DNA of 64,000 nt from Phanerochaete sordida (lineage: Eukaryota; Basidiomycota; Agaricomycetes; Polyporales; Phanerochaetaceae): positions 35,856 through 99,855 of the forward strand of contig BPQB01000105.1 of assembly GCA_019973155.2 (NCBI GenBank), in the 5' to 3' direction. This document shows positions 25,881 through 37,694 of this stretch, in pieces (position 1 is the first letter of the stretch; the number at the start of each line of letters is the position of its first letter). Both the position numbers and the translations under genes were made by a program. The notes under the pieces are model-generated. The model was given only the letters and a program-made list of their open reading frames with translations, was not told where the DNA came from and ran no database searches.

Positions 25881-27167
25881 GGTCACACAAGGCGTAAACA
25901 AGAGGACGACGAAGAGGATAGCGGATATATGCACTCAAATGAGGCCTCGGCATTTGGCTCTATAAGCGATTGGCAGTCGGGCCCCCAGCGACGCGGGCAC
26001 AGTGGAGCCCGAGAAGCTGCGACGCGCTATGTTGCGGCGACTGTGTACGCGCCGACCTGCACGCATACACGCGCTCTGGGATGTACTGCAGACACTCTGT
26101 GAGCACGGATGGGTTTTGTCTGGGGTTGTGCATGTTTCAGGAGCCAGCGCGCCCGAAGTGTTGAGGAGTGGGGTGCGCCGTGCATTGTTCACAGACCCCG
26201 AAACGAGTCTGGCCTCGTCGCAGCTCATTGCGCGGCAGGCAATTTCATGTAGAATCTGGGCGCATGACAATATAGCATCGGCATACAGGTCTGCAGCTCG
26301 GGGAAGAAGTGTGGGATGCGCAGGGAGGTGCTCAAGTTCACTCACAGTATGATTGCCTCTAAACACCTGCGAGCATCGCTGACTTCATCTCATTCATGCG
26401 TTCAATGTCGATACAGCACTAGACAGCAGTCGCGCATAGAGATTCTGAAACTTTCGGAAGTCGACAAGATCGCATGATGAGTGGTCGCTGTCTGCTTGGA
26501 GAGAGTAGGACGCCCGAGGTCACGGTGCTCAGGCTGGCTGCAGCGTTCAAAGCGCTTAGCAAATGATGCGCCCTGCCAAAATGGGAAAATAGCGCTTTGC
26601 GGGAGCTCCTCTCGGCAGCTTCGTTCATCTCCCCCTCCATGCACTCTCCGCTAATGCGTCCAATATAACGATGTTAACCCCACGTCACCTGTTTGCCACG
26701 ACTGATATATGCACGAATCTCCTAGTCTTGCATAACGTAGCCCACCACCCTCGCGCGACATCCTCCTCGGCGCACGAGCCTCGCAATAACGCCTACGTAG
26801 AAGTGTGCCCTTGGTAGCGAGAGGGATAGGAGAACATGATAGTGTGAGTGATTGCGAAGTATACCCGATACCCCACATTGACGACGGGCCGCAGTGTGAG
26901 CGTTGCAAATGCCTGGGTCGCCCCGGAGAATGCGCGGACTAGCGCGACGCACGTCATTCCACGAGACGTGAAGTGTGTTTACCTCGACAAGCAGGGCTAG
27001 TGTGTGGGTACAGACGTCTGGATTATCCTTCTCTGCTTCAAGCGGTGCGTTTAATGATTCTCAAGACGCGGCGGCGAGGCCATCAACGAGCGGTATGAAG
27101 GATAAACGAGTGCAGAAGCAAAGGAGTGCATTACATCGGAATGGATACATCAGGTGCGTTATATCTA
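25881..27167. other. Intergenic region
   Basis: 1.3 kb between paralogue 3 and element copy C. No coding potential with recognisable motifs; frames of 70-140 codons overlap on both strands. Confidence 0.5.
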
Positions 27168-28220
27168 CTAGACAAGGGAAAGACAGCGTTTAAGGCATGT
27201 GTTGGTTTCACCCTCAGGCCGCGAAGCCCAAGAGCTACTCGTCCCGAAGACCGCGAAGAGGTCCATGCCAGGACCACTCCAGAGGAGCCGACCTCCTTCG
27301 GGGACGCACCTTGGTTTTTCTTGAAGCCTGCGACACATCAGTAGAACGGATGAGAAGAGAAAAGTCCGTCGGAATGGGGCCACCACCCGACGTTGCACGC
27401 TCCGGCCCAATGAGCTCACGAAGCGAGGCCGGGGAGATCGACGGACGCAAACGCCGCTCCCCAGGCCAAATAGCCATCCTCCCTCTCTGCCCGTACAGTT
27501 GTGCCGGCGCAGGGAACGTGCTAAGTATCCCGTTGCCAAACACTGATGTCGCGCACACAGACGGCTGGCTCTGGCCTCCGGCCAGCCGTAGGCGACCTGG
27601 CCTGAGTGCGCGCTACTGCACCGCCAGTGGGTCCGACGCGAGGCGGGATCGGCCGCCCGCGTAGGTCCCCCGATGGGCGGAAGCACCGTGCCATCGTTGC
27701 ACGCCCGCTGAACGGACGAGCCCCCGACCGAGGCCTGAGAGGCCATGAACTCCCTCAGACCCAGGTCGGCGGCGGCGGGCAGGGCGCACGAGGGCGCCCG
27801 CCGGGACCCGCCAGAATGCCCCCAAAACCCGAATCCAGCAGGGCATTGGCCGATATTGGTTGCCCCGCTGTTTTGCAGACCCCAGGCGTAGGCGTGCGCA
27901 GCCCAGAGGCCTCCGGGCTTGTCGCCGCACTGGCGACTGGCCGTGGTCGACCAGCCGCCGCGGCCCGACTAGCGTGGAATCGGCCACGCCCTCGGTGAGA
28001 GGAGAGGGGATTGCGGTTCGCGACGTCCCTCGTCCACAGTGAGCCCCCGCAACTCTGAAACAGCAAGTGTCCCCTGCAGCTTGCAGTGAGTGGCAAATAA
28101 CGCGCTGAGTATGGGCGTGCGAGCTCACCGTGTTCGGCGACGTCGAGGCCATGGCGTTGAGGAGGCTTGAGCGGTGGGGCGAGTCTGAGGCCAGGACCTC
28201 GAAGGGGCAGGGTATTTATA
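27168..28220 (-). repeat. Dispersed gene-like element, copy C
   Basis: On the minus strand: TATA-type motif TATAAATA (28213-28220), an ATG at 28152 that begins MASTSPNT and meets a GTGAGC donor after eight codons, a long GC-rich body with no intact frame, and a terminal putative intron of 142 nt (donor AAG|GTGCGT at 27310/27309, acceptor GTCTAG at 27168 after a pyrimidine tract). The intron opens its 3' side with the same GTGTTGGTTTC block as A and B, and has CCCGAAG/CTTCGGG (27243-27249/27296-27302) enclosing GACC/GGTC around a 7-nt loop (27049-frame equivalent at 27249-27252/27260-27263). The outer GGTTTC stem has lost its partner. It may be a dead gene or transposon remnant. Confidence 0.5.
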
Positions 28221-28632
28221 CGGCGCGTCACGTTTTTCCTGTTTAACGACAATCAACACCAACATGGGTCCACGTGCACTATGTTTGGCGTTGTTGTTGT
28301 TTGTCTCCCCCGTTTGGAGGCTCGCCGCTGGGCTCAGACGGCCAGCTCTTCGGCCTGCGACGTCCAGGCGAGACATCTGCCGTCGAGGCGTTGAATACAC
28401 ACGGTCCGCTGGATGCTACCTGACAATATCTTGCGAGGTCTGAGGATCAGGAATGCTGCAGGAACCACAGCGAGAATGGCAAAGAAGACCGAGTCTGCCG
28501 GGAGATGCCGTCCGTTTCGCGCGATGGGACTCGAGAGACGTCTGGCAGGACTTCTCCTCCCTCTATCCAACCAACCCCCACCCTGCGTCGCCCACACCTG
28601 CGCTCCCCCGCCCCCCTCCGCCCCGCCCCAAC
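28221..28632. other. Upstream region of BTB gene 1
   Basis: About 410 bp between element C and the next start codon. The last 80 bases are a C-rich pyrimidine leader (CCACCCTGC...CCCGCCCC), typical of fungal 5' regions. No gene seen. Confidence 0.5.
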
Positions 28633-29860
28633 ATGCCTTGCGCCCGCCCCACGCCCGGGCCATCCCAGCTCGAATTCTCCTCACCCGTCAAGCACGGTAA
28701 ACAGAACTACCCTCGCAACTGGTCTCGGAACAACTGCATCCTCAGCTCCCCCAGCACGCCCACTCCGTCGTCTCCGCAACATGCGCAGGCGCAGAAACCT
28801 TCTACTCCGCTATTTCTGCCGGACACGGTCGAGAAGTGCGTCAAGTATGAAGAAGGCTTTGATCCGGAGTCCGTCCCTGGCGCAGACGTCGTCTTGTGTT
28901 CTCTCAACAACAGCTCGGGCTTGCACTTTGCGATGCGCAGACGGGAGCTGGAGGTTTTCTGCCCGGAGATCCTGTCGGGCTCAGAGGACGCGGGCTCGCG
29001 CGTCGTCACTGCGGAATCCCAGCTCCCCGTCATCCTTGTCGACTTCAAGACCTTCGTCATGGAAGGCTTCGCCTGCTTTGTATCTGGACTTCCTCTTCCT
29101 GATGAGTACACCGAGAATTTCCACGCCTGCCGCGACCTTCTCGAGGTTCTCCTCCGCTACAACACCTGGCGGAACGCCCTCACCCCTCTCATCTCCACTT
29201 TCGAGCAGTTTACATCGACTTCTACGAAAGACTTGGCTACCGGCGGCAGGTTTGCTCTGCGGCAACACTGGCAGCACGGTGCCAATCTTGTCCTCTACTC
29301 GGCAGCGGCGCTTCACAAACATACAACCGACAAGATCGCCCGGAAGAATCCCCACTTCCGAAGAGATGGTCCGTTCGGCGATGCCATGTATAGGCTTGTT
29401 CGCAGAATCAGGAGGGGAGTCTTCGACCACCACGGCGATACGGTTGTCATTCCTGCCCTTGACGCATACGACTTTATCTGGTTCAACGTCGGCAAGAAGG
29501 ACAGGAAGAAGGAGATCTTTGTTGGCGTTGGGCGACAATCCTACTTCGTCGCGGAATGGTTCGCCGACTTCTGCAAGGCTATGGTGACGAAGGTGCTGGA
29601 TCGACCGTGCTGGGAATCTGCCAACAGTGCAGACTGCGCCTACTTCTTCGGCCCATTCCAGCTGCAAGCTAGCAAGGTGTACTCCCCGAAGCAGCTCGAC
29701 CTTGCCAACAACCATATCCACACCTTCGTGAGGATTATCGCAGATGCCGTGGAGGTACAGGTGAAGAAGGTAAGCCTCTCAGCCATCATCAGTCGCTACC
29801 TGGTGCTGACCGTGCTTGCGGACACAGACGAAGGTCCAGTTACCGGGAGCCACACGCTAA
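28633..29860 (+). CDS. BTB/POZ-like protein 1
   Basis: Two exons (28633-29769, 29828-29860) give 389 residues. The start follows a C-rich leader; the longer in-frame extension upstream is not used because it lacks an ATG in good context and is proline-random. A deg­enerate BTB segment starts near residue 90 (GADVVLCSLNNSSGLHFAMR) and runs through FKTFVMEGFACFVSGLPLP. The rest is helical and alpha-rich with no second domain I recognise. Proteins of this type are expanded in Agaricomycetes, often as candidate adaptors for Cullin-3 ubiquitin ligases or as transcription-linked proteins; the role here is unknown. Two further BTB genes lie at 33.4 and 39.6 kb on the same strand. Confidence 0.6.
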
Positions 29861-31789
29861 GGTTCTGCGGCAGTATCGAATCTAGCTGGGATGCGACCAG
29901 TGAGTTGTTATCCGCATCACTCCAATGTCCAAAACGCCTGACCTATGTCACGCAGCGACAAGAGCAGAAGCCTAGATCTTATCTCGAGCGTGCCGCAGGC
30001 CGGCGACATGTCCACGTCTTTCTCCTCCCTCGTCGCCACACCAACATCTACAAACTACCTCTTCTCGTGTCTCAAACGGTCCGCTTCAGTCTATCTTGTA
30101 TCACGCCTCGCCACTGTGCCAATTTGTCTTATAGTTTTGTTCATATTTGTATCGGTAGCATGGATCGGGTCTCGGAATCCTATATAGTATATGTATGTTC
30201 AATCTGGAGACTGCGTGTTCGTGCGCCGCGTCGCCCAGATCCCGCCGCGAGGCGCAGATGACTAGCGATAGATAAACACCGTCCAGTTGTAGACCAGCCA
30301 TCCACGGTGCTAAGTCGCAGGTTGCCTCCGTACAGACTCTCGTCGCCGTGCGACCCGTCTCTATGCGCAGGAGTGAGTATATGCACGGTCTACGGAGCTG
30401 AGAGACATGAGACGTACGGAGACATCCCGGCGTTGGTGCACCCGCACGCCGTTCGTTGACCCCGCGCGTCTTCACGTCAGAGGCGCGCCCGGGAGCCTCG
30501 GGCTACATATGCCCGCTTGGGCCAACTGCTTGCGCGCAACCGCTGTCCAGTCCGCAAGGTGAGCATGCGTGAGGGGCGCTGTGTGCGAGCGGACGCATGT
30601 CGTTGTCTGCGCGGTGCGGGGTCCGCTTCATCGCTGTGTCACACTGTGTGCTCTTGTCGTTCGGACGTCTCACATTGCCGAGAGTACAACCTTCCCCACC
30701 GTGCCGGGTCGCGTGTGGCGGCGCGAAGTGCATTACGCTCCGGGCGGCGAATCTGAGCGGCGCGCGAACGCGCAGCGGGGTCCTCTCGTCGGGAGCTGGC
30801 GTCCAAGGGCTTTTAAGCATTGGAGGTATCAAGCCTGACGCGTGACGTCCGAAGGTCCTGAAGAGCAGTTCACCATGTGAGTGAGATGAAGACACAAGTA
30901 ATCGGGCGTAAATACCGACGTAGATCTGCAAGAGTGCATGTCGGGATCGTTGATGACAGCGGCAGAAGTCGAGCGACCGGTTGATGACAGGTGATCCGCC
31001 GCCTAGTCCACGCTCATCCAGAGGAGGCACGTTGGAAAGCCTGTCGATAAGAGCGTCGGCCCCGATGCCGCGTGTATGTAGCGGTCTCATCGACAGGCCG
31101 CGTGTACGCAGTGGTGCGGACAGGGCCATGGCGTAGACGTTTCCGGTGAATCCGTCAAACGACGTGCCTCTCTGTGTCAAATGAGGTCAATAAGCGAGGC
31201 CTGGATATTCGAAGGAACGATCTTACGAGGACAAAGTGGCATTCCGGGCTCGAGCGGCCGCCCTCTGGCCCGAAGGGAAAGAATCAGTCTGGCGCAGATA
31301 TCAGTACCATCTCCGAGCTATTTGAACACAAGCCCTTACCAACAGATCCCAGGCTATGTGGCCATGTGTATGACACGCGAGCTGCGATAAGTGTAGCCTG
31401 TCCAAGACAGAATGTATCAGCGAAGTGAATGCCACGACTCTGCAGGGCTTACGCTATCTGCAGACATAAAAATGTCCATATCCATAGTCTTCAGTCCACG
31501 TGCTCTCTCGGCAGGTAGAGCAACGCTGGAAAGCGGCGAGCATGGTGCGTTCAAAGCAGGGCCGCAGCCTAGGCGCGCGCGTTGGGCGGGAGGGCTCGGT
31601 GTCATTCGGCCGCCCGACGAGAACAAATATTAGCAAACAAAGCCAGGAGCACCGGCAGGCTTCATGCACACCTCCTCCACGTCCGTCCAGCGGAAAGTCA
31701 GAGACACACTCAACATAAGCACTTATCGACTGGCTCAAGGTCGATATCTCCTCAGCCCGTCTCTGAGACGTCGCGAAAGTAGAGGAGGT
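29861..31789. other. Intergenic region
   Basis: 1.9 kb with no supported gene. A 225-codon minus-strand frame at 30503-31180 lacks motifs. One copy of a short dispersed repeat lies at 31567-31646. Confidence 0.5.
31567..31646. repeat. Short dispersed repeat, copy 1
   Basis: About 80 bp resembling 36561-36639, sharing AGCCT, GGCGGGA(A/G)GGCT, GGTC(G/A)..TCGGCC(G/A)CCCGACG and GAACAAA...CAAA.ACAA with small gaps. Both lie on the same strand in gene-free DNA. Probably a transposon-derived fragment. Confidence 0.6.
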
Positions 31790-32830
31790 GACCATGATCA
31801 TCACGAACTCGACGACGTTCACGAGAGTAAATGTGGTGAGTGATTACCTCTCAAGAACCCCATATAACATAACTCTCGCTGGTTCGTATGCTGACGCCGA
31901 ATTTCTGCTCATGTCTTGCGCGCTTTGCCGTGGAGTGCGCTCGCTTTGGGCCCGTCATCCTCGTTGCCCTCTCCTCGAGCTGAGCGCGGTCTCGGTTCAG
32001 ACAGACGAGGAAAGGGCTGCGTACCTACGCATGCGTGGCGTTGTCGTAGCAGCACTCGTTGACACGTACCTCCAGGAGACTCAGCTGCCGTCGCCAACGG
32101 GATGCGGATTGGCGATCGTCGGATAGTCCCTCGACTATGCTTTCGCGCTCTCTGTGTCCGCGAACTTGGCCGCCCTCGATGACACGTCAGAGACACCATT
32201 AAGCTAGATCTATGTGCTCGCTGGTGCTGAAAGGTGGGTTCTCCGCTCCGCAGGCTTGCCAGGTGTTCATCACGTCCACTGCACTTGTTAGATGCGCCGC
32301 GCAGTGCGCTCGGAATGCCTGGAGCCCCCAAGCGTGGCCGCTGCTCCGCGACAACAACGTCCTGCTCGGCTTGCGCACACCCTTCTTCAACAGCTGGATC
32401 ATGTCCTATGTTGTGCACGGGCAGGCTCGATGCAATCGAGTACACCCTGCCTTCGCCGACGCGCACGTCGAATATCTACAGGATAGCGACGCGAATCACG
32501 TGGAGAATATCTACGGCTATAACGCTGGACCAGCAGCGTGCCGCTCCTTGTTGACTACAGGAAACAGCTGAGCACGACGTGCTGCTACGCGGTCTTTAAT
32601 AGTAATCTCGTATAGCTGCTGCCGAAGACACGGAAATATGCGGCGTGCGCTGCTGGAGCGGCGTCGTCTTCTTTTATCTCGATATTCACAATATAGGAGA
32701 ATGGTGCAGAAAGCGACGGCGGGAACATCTAGGGCAGATATCGCTTCGTGAGTGGTGTCAACGCTTTGACTTTCGCTTTGACAAAGCCCTCTTCCAGATG
32801 TGTTCCGACGGTAATGAGACTACCTACCAG
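31790..32830 (+). pseudogene. Decayed alpha/beta hydrolase paralogue 4
   Basis: The order of recognisable pieces follows the intact genes: a GACGTTCAC exon-1 end (about 31810), then TDEERAAYLRMRG and YLQETQLPSP (31998-32097, compare TDEEKAAYLRARG and FLQENQLPPP), GLAIVG followed by a stop where GWSLG should be, a retained donor (32234) and acceptor (32291), then ALGMPGAP and LDAIEYTLPSPTRTSNIY in shifted frames, and an exon-4 relic after CTTCCAG near 32798 (M-x-S-D-x-x-ETT against MHWDDPETT). The nucleophile serine motif is interrupted and several frameshifts are present, so it cannot encode an active enzyme. It is closest to paralogue 3. I do not attempt to join the pieces. Confidence 0.8.
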
Positions 32831-33365
32831 TGGCGAGCGGTCCTTATCCCAAGGGCATGAACGTTGGGACGATGCTCGCAATGTATCTGTCAATTCTACA
32901 AATGGTCACATCTCAGACTCATGTGGGTGTGCACCGGAGCGACCTATGATACGGCAGCCCTGGGGAGGTGATTTCTTGGGGTAGCCGGGTACAGTGCACC
33001 TCGCTCCTTGGTCTCACCTAAGTCTCTTCGCCATACTTGCCACACATATAGCGCTCCCGCTATGTTCTTGGCGTAGGATTCCCCGCTGCAAGAGCCTTGC
33101 GCAACCCAGCTATCGCGCTGCCGGCCCGATGGTCATGCATCATGCATCATGGACGATGGCCAGGAGCGATGCCCCGCAGAGTGACAGCAGTGAGGTCATC
33201 GGAGGACATCATTGATGGCTTCTGACGTTGCCCCCTCGAGATGGCCCGTATAAAGTCTCTCGACGCCTTTGGCTTACGTTCTTGTCTTCCTCCTCGCTGT
33301 CCGACACTCGTCTCTACGCCGCCTGACTGGTCTATCTAAATTCAGCTGTCGCTCCTCTTGCCGCT
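32831..33365. other. Upstream region of BTB gene 2
   Basis: 535 bp. A TATAAAG motif lies at 33249-33255, 111 bp before the start codon, followed by a CT-rich leader. No other feature. Confidence 0.5.
33249..33255 (+). promoter_or_regulatory. TATA box of BTB gene 2
   Basis: TATAAAG in GC-rich context upstream of a pyrimidine-rich leader; position suits the start at 33366. Confidence 0.6.
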
Positions 33366-34530
33366 ATGGACCGCATCTTACGACCGCCTCGACAACGCCC
33401 GCCACCGCCCCGTACACAAGACGCTGGCGAGCTTCAGACCATAGTGCGCGACGTGCGACTCTCTTCCCCTGCTAACGCTATTGTGAAAACCTCCGACAAC
33501 ACCCGAATCAACGTCCTGCAGTCTATCCTTGCCACTGCCTCTCCTGTCCTCCGCTGCCTGATCGAGGACGAGCAAGGTGCAAGCCTCGAGCCGACGACAA
33601 TCTTGGCTTTCGAGCTCGAGTGCGGCTCCGACGCATTCATCTACGTCCTCTCCTGCTCCGACACGTCGATAGACTGCCCTGTCAGTCAACCGCTCACCGA
33701 CGGCTGCCTCTGGGAGTTCTGGAAGGTCGCGGACGACCTTCAAGTTGCCCCTGCGGTACTTGCGCTCAAGCGAGAGCTCTACCAGAAGGCGGCGCGCCTG
33801 CCGTTCAAGTACTACATTCTCAGCTGGCGGCACATCTTCAAGGACGCCATCAAGGCGACCCTCCCGTTCCTCTTCGTCGACACTTCCGATGAGGCCGACC
33901 ACACGAAATGGTTCGATCTGTGCGACGACTCGCTCCATTGCAAGCCTGAAGAGCTCAATCTGGCAATGATTTGGTGGAAGAAGGCTGCAAATACCATCTG
34001 GGACATCGTCTACGAGGACAGAAGCGATGTTCTCATCCCTTGGCTGTCCATCCAGCACGCCACCTCTCGCTTCGCCACCGGCCAGTGTGCCCACAACACG
34101 GACTCGAGCCCCCGCGTGCAGGTCCGGGGCAAAGACAACGCCACATTCTTTGTGAGTGAGCGGTTTGAGACCTGCCTCCGGCGCATCCAGAGCAAGCTGC
34201 GCAAGTTCCCGAGCCCGACTACCGTGATCATGTCGAAGAAGATGATCCTCGATAACGCCAAAGCGCATTGCTCCGAGCCCGGGTGTTTAGAAGAGGTGGA
34301 GGTGGAAGTAGAGCGTTGTCTGGAGGAGCTCGCGGAGCACGTCTTGGAATGTCTGGAAACGCAGGTGAGCACCCTCTCTCGCGATGGCATGCGTTCAACG
34401 ACTGACCTCTATTTTGTCCCTCCAGGTCGACGTCGGCTTGGACGCGATGTTAACGAATCTGAACATTGATAATCTGCCCCCTTATGGGGTGCTCTATACT
34501 CCCATGCCGCGGAGGCCGTTGACTGAGTAG
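33366..34530 (+). CDS. BTB/POZ-like protein 2
   Basis: Two exons (33366-34364, 34426-34530) give 367 residues. A BTB fold is suggested at about residues 30-130: ANAIVKTSDNTRINVLQSIL then ATASPVLRCLIED, parallel to DIIIRSSDSVDFYVFKSIL and AETSPFFEAMF in the BTB protein at 39.6 kb. The hinge FELECGSDAFIYVLSCSD and following helices resemble the post-BTB region of that family. The 3' exon, reached by a CAG|GTGAGC...CCAG|GTC junction, encodes VDVGLDAMLTNLNIDN and the C-terminus. Function unknown. A proline/arginine-rich N-terminal 20 residues may be disordered. Confidence 0.65.
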
Positions 34531-35351
34531 ATCACGGTCCGTAACTCTTCTGGCATTCGGCATCCATCCACTGATTACTATCCAATGTCTAGTGGAAGCT
34601 CGCGTACGTTCATGTGGGCATAGCGACCGGTGCGCCCTCGATATGATTCCAAGATATCGATGGCTTTGTGTCTCTCCTTTGCGCACAAGTACCTGCAGAT
34701 TGATGATGTATATGTATCCCGAAACGGCTCTCACGAATTACATTCCCGTCGACTCTGCGAGATCCTTAGCAATAAGGCTTAGAATGAGACTCATGGGCAG
34801 TGACCTGGTAAGAGGGAGGTTAGCATGTCGTATGCACGCCTCGGCCATAACGTTCGCTACGCAGAATGAAGAGTATTAGTTCAGGGACTCGAGATGTATA
34901 ATCGGAGTCACTCTCGCCTGCGCTGTGGCGGGAGCCGCACAGCTCAGACGTGGTGCGCAGACTGCGCACCGCTCTCGAGCGCGCACGAGGATTATCACGA
35001 CTGTGCGGCAGGTATAACGTCTATATGGCCGACTCGGAGTTGATCTAACCATATCGCTTCGGCATATGAGAAGCGTACATGCATGAAGATGTCACTGCGC
35101 TAGTCCCGCGTGTGCCGCGCTCAACGTCTCCAATAAAACTGGCCGTGAACCCACTGAGGGACCCGCCAATCTGCTCGGCGATGAGACATCTCGCGCGGCC
35201 GCATGTTGTATACCTCGCCGGTAGCAGCATTTTCTGTTGTCCTAAGCGCATTTTTATTAGTCAAAGTATCGCATCGCGTAGGCTGAGACGAGCGAACCAA
35301 GACGCGTAATGCCCTAGTGCTGGCAGACATCAGCGTAGTCTTCGTGTCCTT

Positions 35352-35770
35352 TTACCAGGACAGGTTCACTGGGAGGGCAGTGCACACATCCCTCTCCATG
35401 AGGACGCGGTGCTGGAGCTCGCGCAAGGTGTCATAGTCGACGCTGAGACCGTAGTGCAGGTATATGCTGTCCAGCTGTCGTCTTCAAAAGGCACGTCGTC
35501 ATGTCGCGCTGCGAGCCCTTCACGCCGCCGAAGCACGACAGGGACGTGAACTTCAATAGTAGTGGGTCTCCGTGCGCATCGCGCAGATCGTGCGCAGTCG
35601 TGCACGCAGCGGCGGAATGCAGGACGGTGTTCCAGTTGCTGCGCACCACAAGGCCAAATGAGCAAAGCAGGCCCGCGGGCAGCACCGTCTCGCGCGCGCA
35701 TGTATGACGGGCTACGTACTGGTGTTGAGACGTGCGCCGGGCCGCCGTCGTCATAGATAGCCGACGTTCC
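35352..35770 (-). pseudogene. Possible broken gene, unknown family
   Basis: On the minus strand, VVRSNWNTVLHSAAACTTAH and LLLKFTSLSCFGGVKGSQRD run in one frame, then after a one-frame shift near 35480 the sequence continues YLHYGLSVDYDTLRELQHRV and MERDVCTALPVNLSW before a stop at about 35355. The two halves look coding in composition but no start, clean splice junction or known motif was found. It could be a pseudogene, an unrecognised intron, or chance. Confidence 0.3.
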
Positions 35771-36560
35771 AGTGGGCACGGGCCGAACGGAGGCAGGATT
35801 TTCGGTAACGGCCCTAACGGGTGCTCGAGACGGCGGTGTCGGGAGCAACAGCTAGGTTCAGAGGCGCGCAGGGCACTCTGCCCAACCGGCACTACGCCGA
35901 CATAGGCCTGTAAGCTCCAACAACGCAGAGCAGTGGCATGGGTCTCCTTCTACGGCGACAGGCCCTCGCGCGCAGCTCCGCCGAGCTCTTCCAGACTTTC
36001 AGTGACGATCGAGGCGCCGCCTTGCCGCCGCGCACACCCGATGGGCGGACATTTCGATGTCGCCGCCCCGCTCGCTGAGCTGAAGACCAAGGGAGATTCC
36101 AACGTCTGTAAGCTCCACGTCGACATTTCCTATGTTTCATTTGTTAGATAGGGCACGAGCTTTGAGAGCACAGAACCTTGACTTGTGAGGAGCGGCTGCC
36201 GCCAGAACCGAGCAAAGCGGCCGCCATTCTGGGACGCTTCGGCGGCGTGCGCCCGTCCCCTGGCCCAAATGGGAAAGCCCCGACTCGATTTCAAGCCGAG
36301 CACGTACTGTGGATGCACGAGCAGCAGCTCTCACATGCGTGCCTGTCGAGATCTGTGACTGCGCGCGTAGCGCTACGTAAGTTATCGTTATACCTGGTGA
36401 ATATAGACAGTAGTATCAGGATTCAGCGGAGTGGACATTTGCTGAGCGATACGCACGCTCTCGGCTAGTCACTGCACAGCATCCAATTCCATCGAGCTCA
36501 GAGGCTTTAGCAAAACGCTGCCTTGCAGCGCGATAGGTCATATTTGGATGTTGTGGTCAG

Positions 36561-36639
36561 AGCCTGCCGGTGTGCGCGGCGGGAAGGCTGGGGGTCGGTC
36601 GGCCACCCGACGCGAACAAACACTGCAAAACAATGCTGC
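36561..36639. repeat. Short dispersed repeat, copy 2
   Basis: Partner of 31567-31646 (same orientation, roughly 70 percent alike by eye over 80 bp). Both include the block TCGGCC(A/G)CCCGACG followed by GAACAAA. Confidence 0.6.
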
Positions 36640-37694
36640 GAGACAAGCTGGTCACCGATATCCTTCGTCCTACCTTCGCCCAGCATGCAGCTAGCACGAA
36701 ACATTGGACTCGTCGGCTTCGAAAAGCTGGATCCCTCTATTTAGTGTGATACTGCAGCAGGGCTCTCCAATTTTCTATGTTGTTTCGCAGGAAAGCCTCC
36801 TTCGGGTGATATCATCGGATAAGTTCAGCTTTGTGGCGCTCATAAACTAATTAATTACGAATTTATTACCGCCGCCCGGGTTGAACCCGCCGTCCATCGC
36901 CTGGCAACCCTCCAGTCTTCTCCCTCACTGTTCTGCTATCTCTACGGGCTCCATGTCTCCCTCATCATAAGATTTATCTTTTCCAGCTGATCTATGTTTG
37001 GCAACGCGGCACTTTAGAGCACGCGTCTCTATCAGTCGGAGTGAGGTGGCTTCAAGCTTATCAGGGTTCCTTGTTCAGGTGCGTGCTTACCCCTTGAGCC
37101 TTGAGTAGGAAGCGGGCTGACATTTCGAACAGATTTGACCGATTCTAGGCTGAATGCAGACGTCGTCGGCTCGTATGCGTTGCTTCTCTCAAAGCAGACG
37201 GACGTCGGCGCGAGATCGCAGCAGGCTCACTTTGTTTCTGTGGATACTGCATTGCTGCCCCGCGGATGGCAAGGGCAATATTATTGCGTTTTCCCAATTC
37301 TCTTCCGCTCAATGTGTCTCAAGTCGCGCGCAGTGGCACTGCTTCAAGCCCAGCTGACATCACTCGAGACGGGCGGACGTGAATACCCAGTGCTTCTGCT
37401 GTGGACCAGGAACTTGCTTATGGTGTAGAAGCTTCATTCGCGCATCCCCTAGACCATCGCGCGCCACGACTCGGAGTCTTTCGCAATCTGCTACAGCGCT
37501 TGACCTCGCAATATGGGGCATAAGCCGCAGCTCTTCAGCTTTTGGCGCATTCCAAAAGGGTCGCGCTGATCTCCTCTTAGCTGCATGGCAGATCCCTGGT
37601 CACGAGAACGACTTCTTTGGCAATAGGTAGCAACGTGTCTACAACCCGCGACCGCCCCTCTTTGTCTCTCTTTGTCTGTCCTCCATCCCGCCCC

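Larger units (their letters stand above)
34531..37694. other. Long intergenic region with fragments
   Basis: 3.2 kb. Holds a possible broken minus-strand gene at 35352-35770 and copy 2 of a short dispersed repeat at 36561-36639. The last 60 bases before 37695 are CT-rich. No intact gene was supported. Confidence 0.5.

Noticed and set aside
36885..36925. Minus-strand GGGTTCAACCC, T-arm-like
   Set aside because: The flanking stems do not form a five-pair T arm and no cloverleaf can be built.
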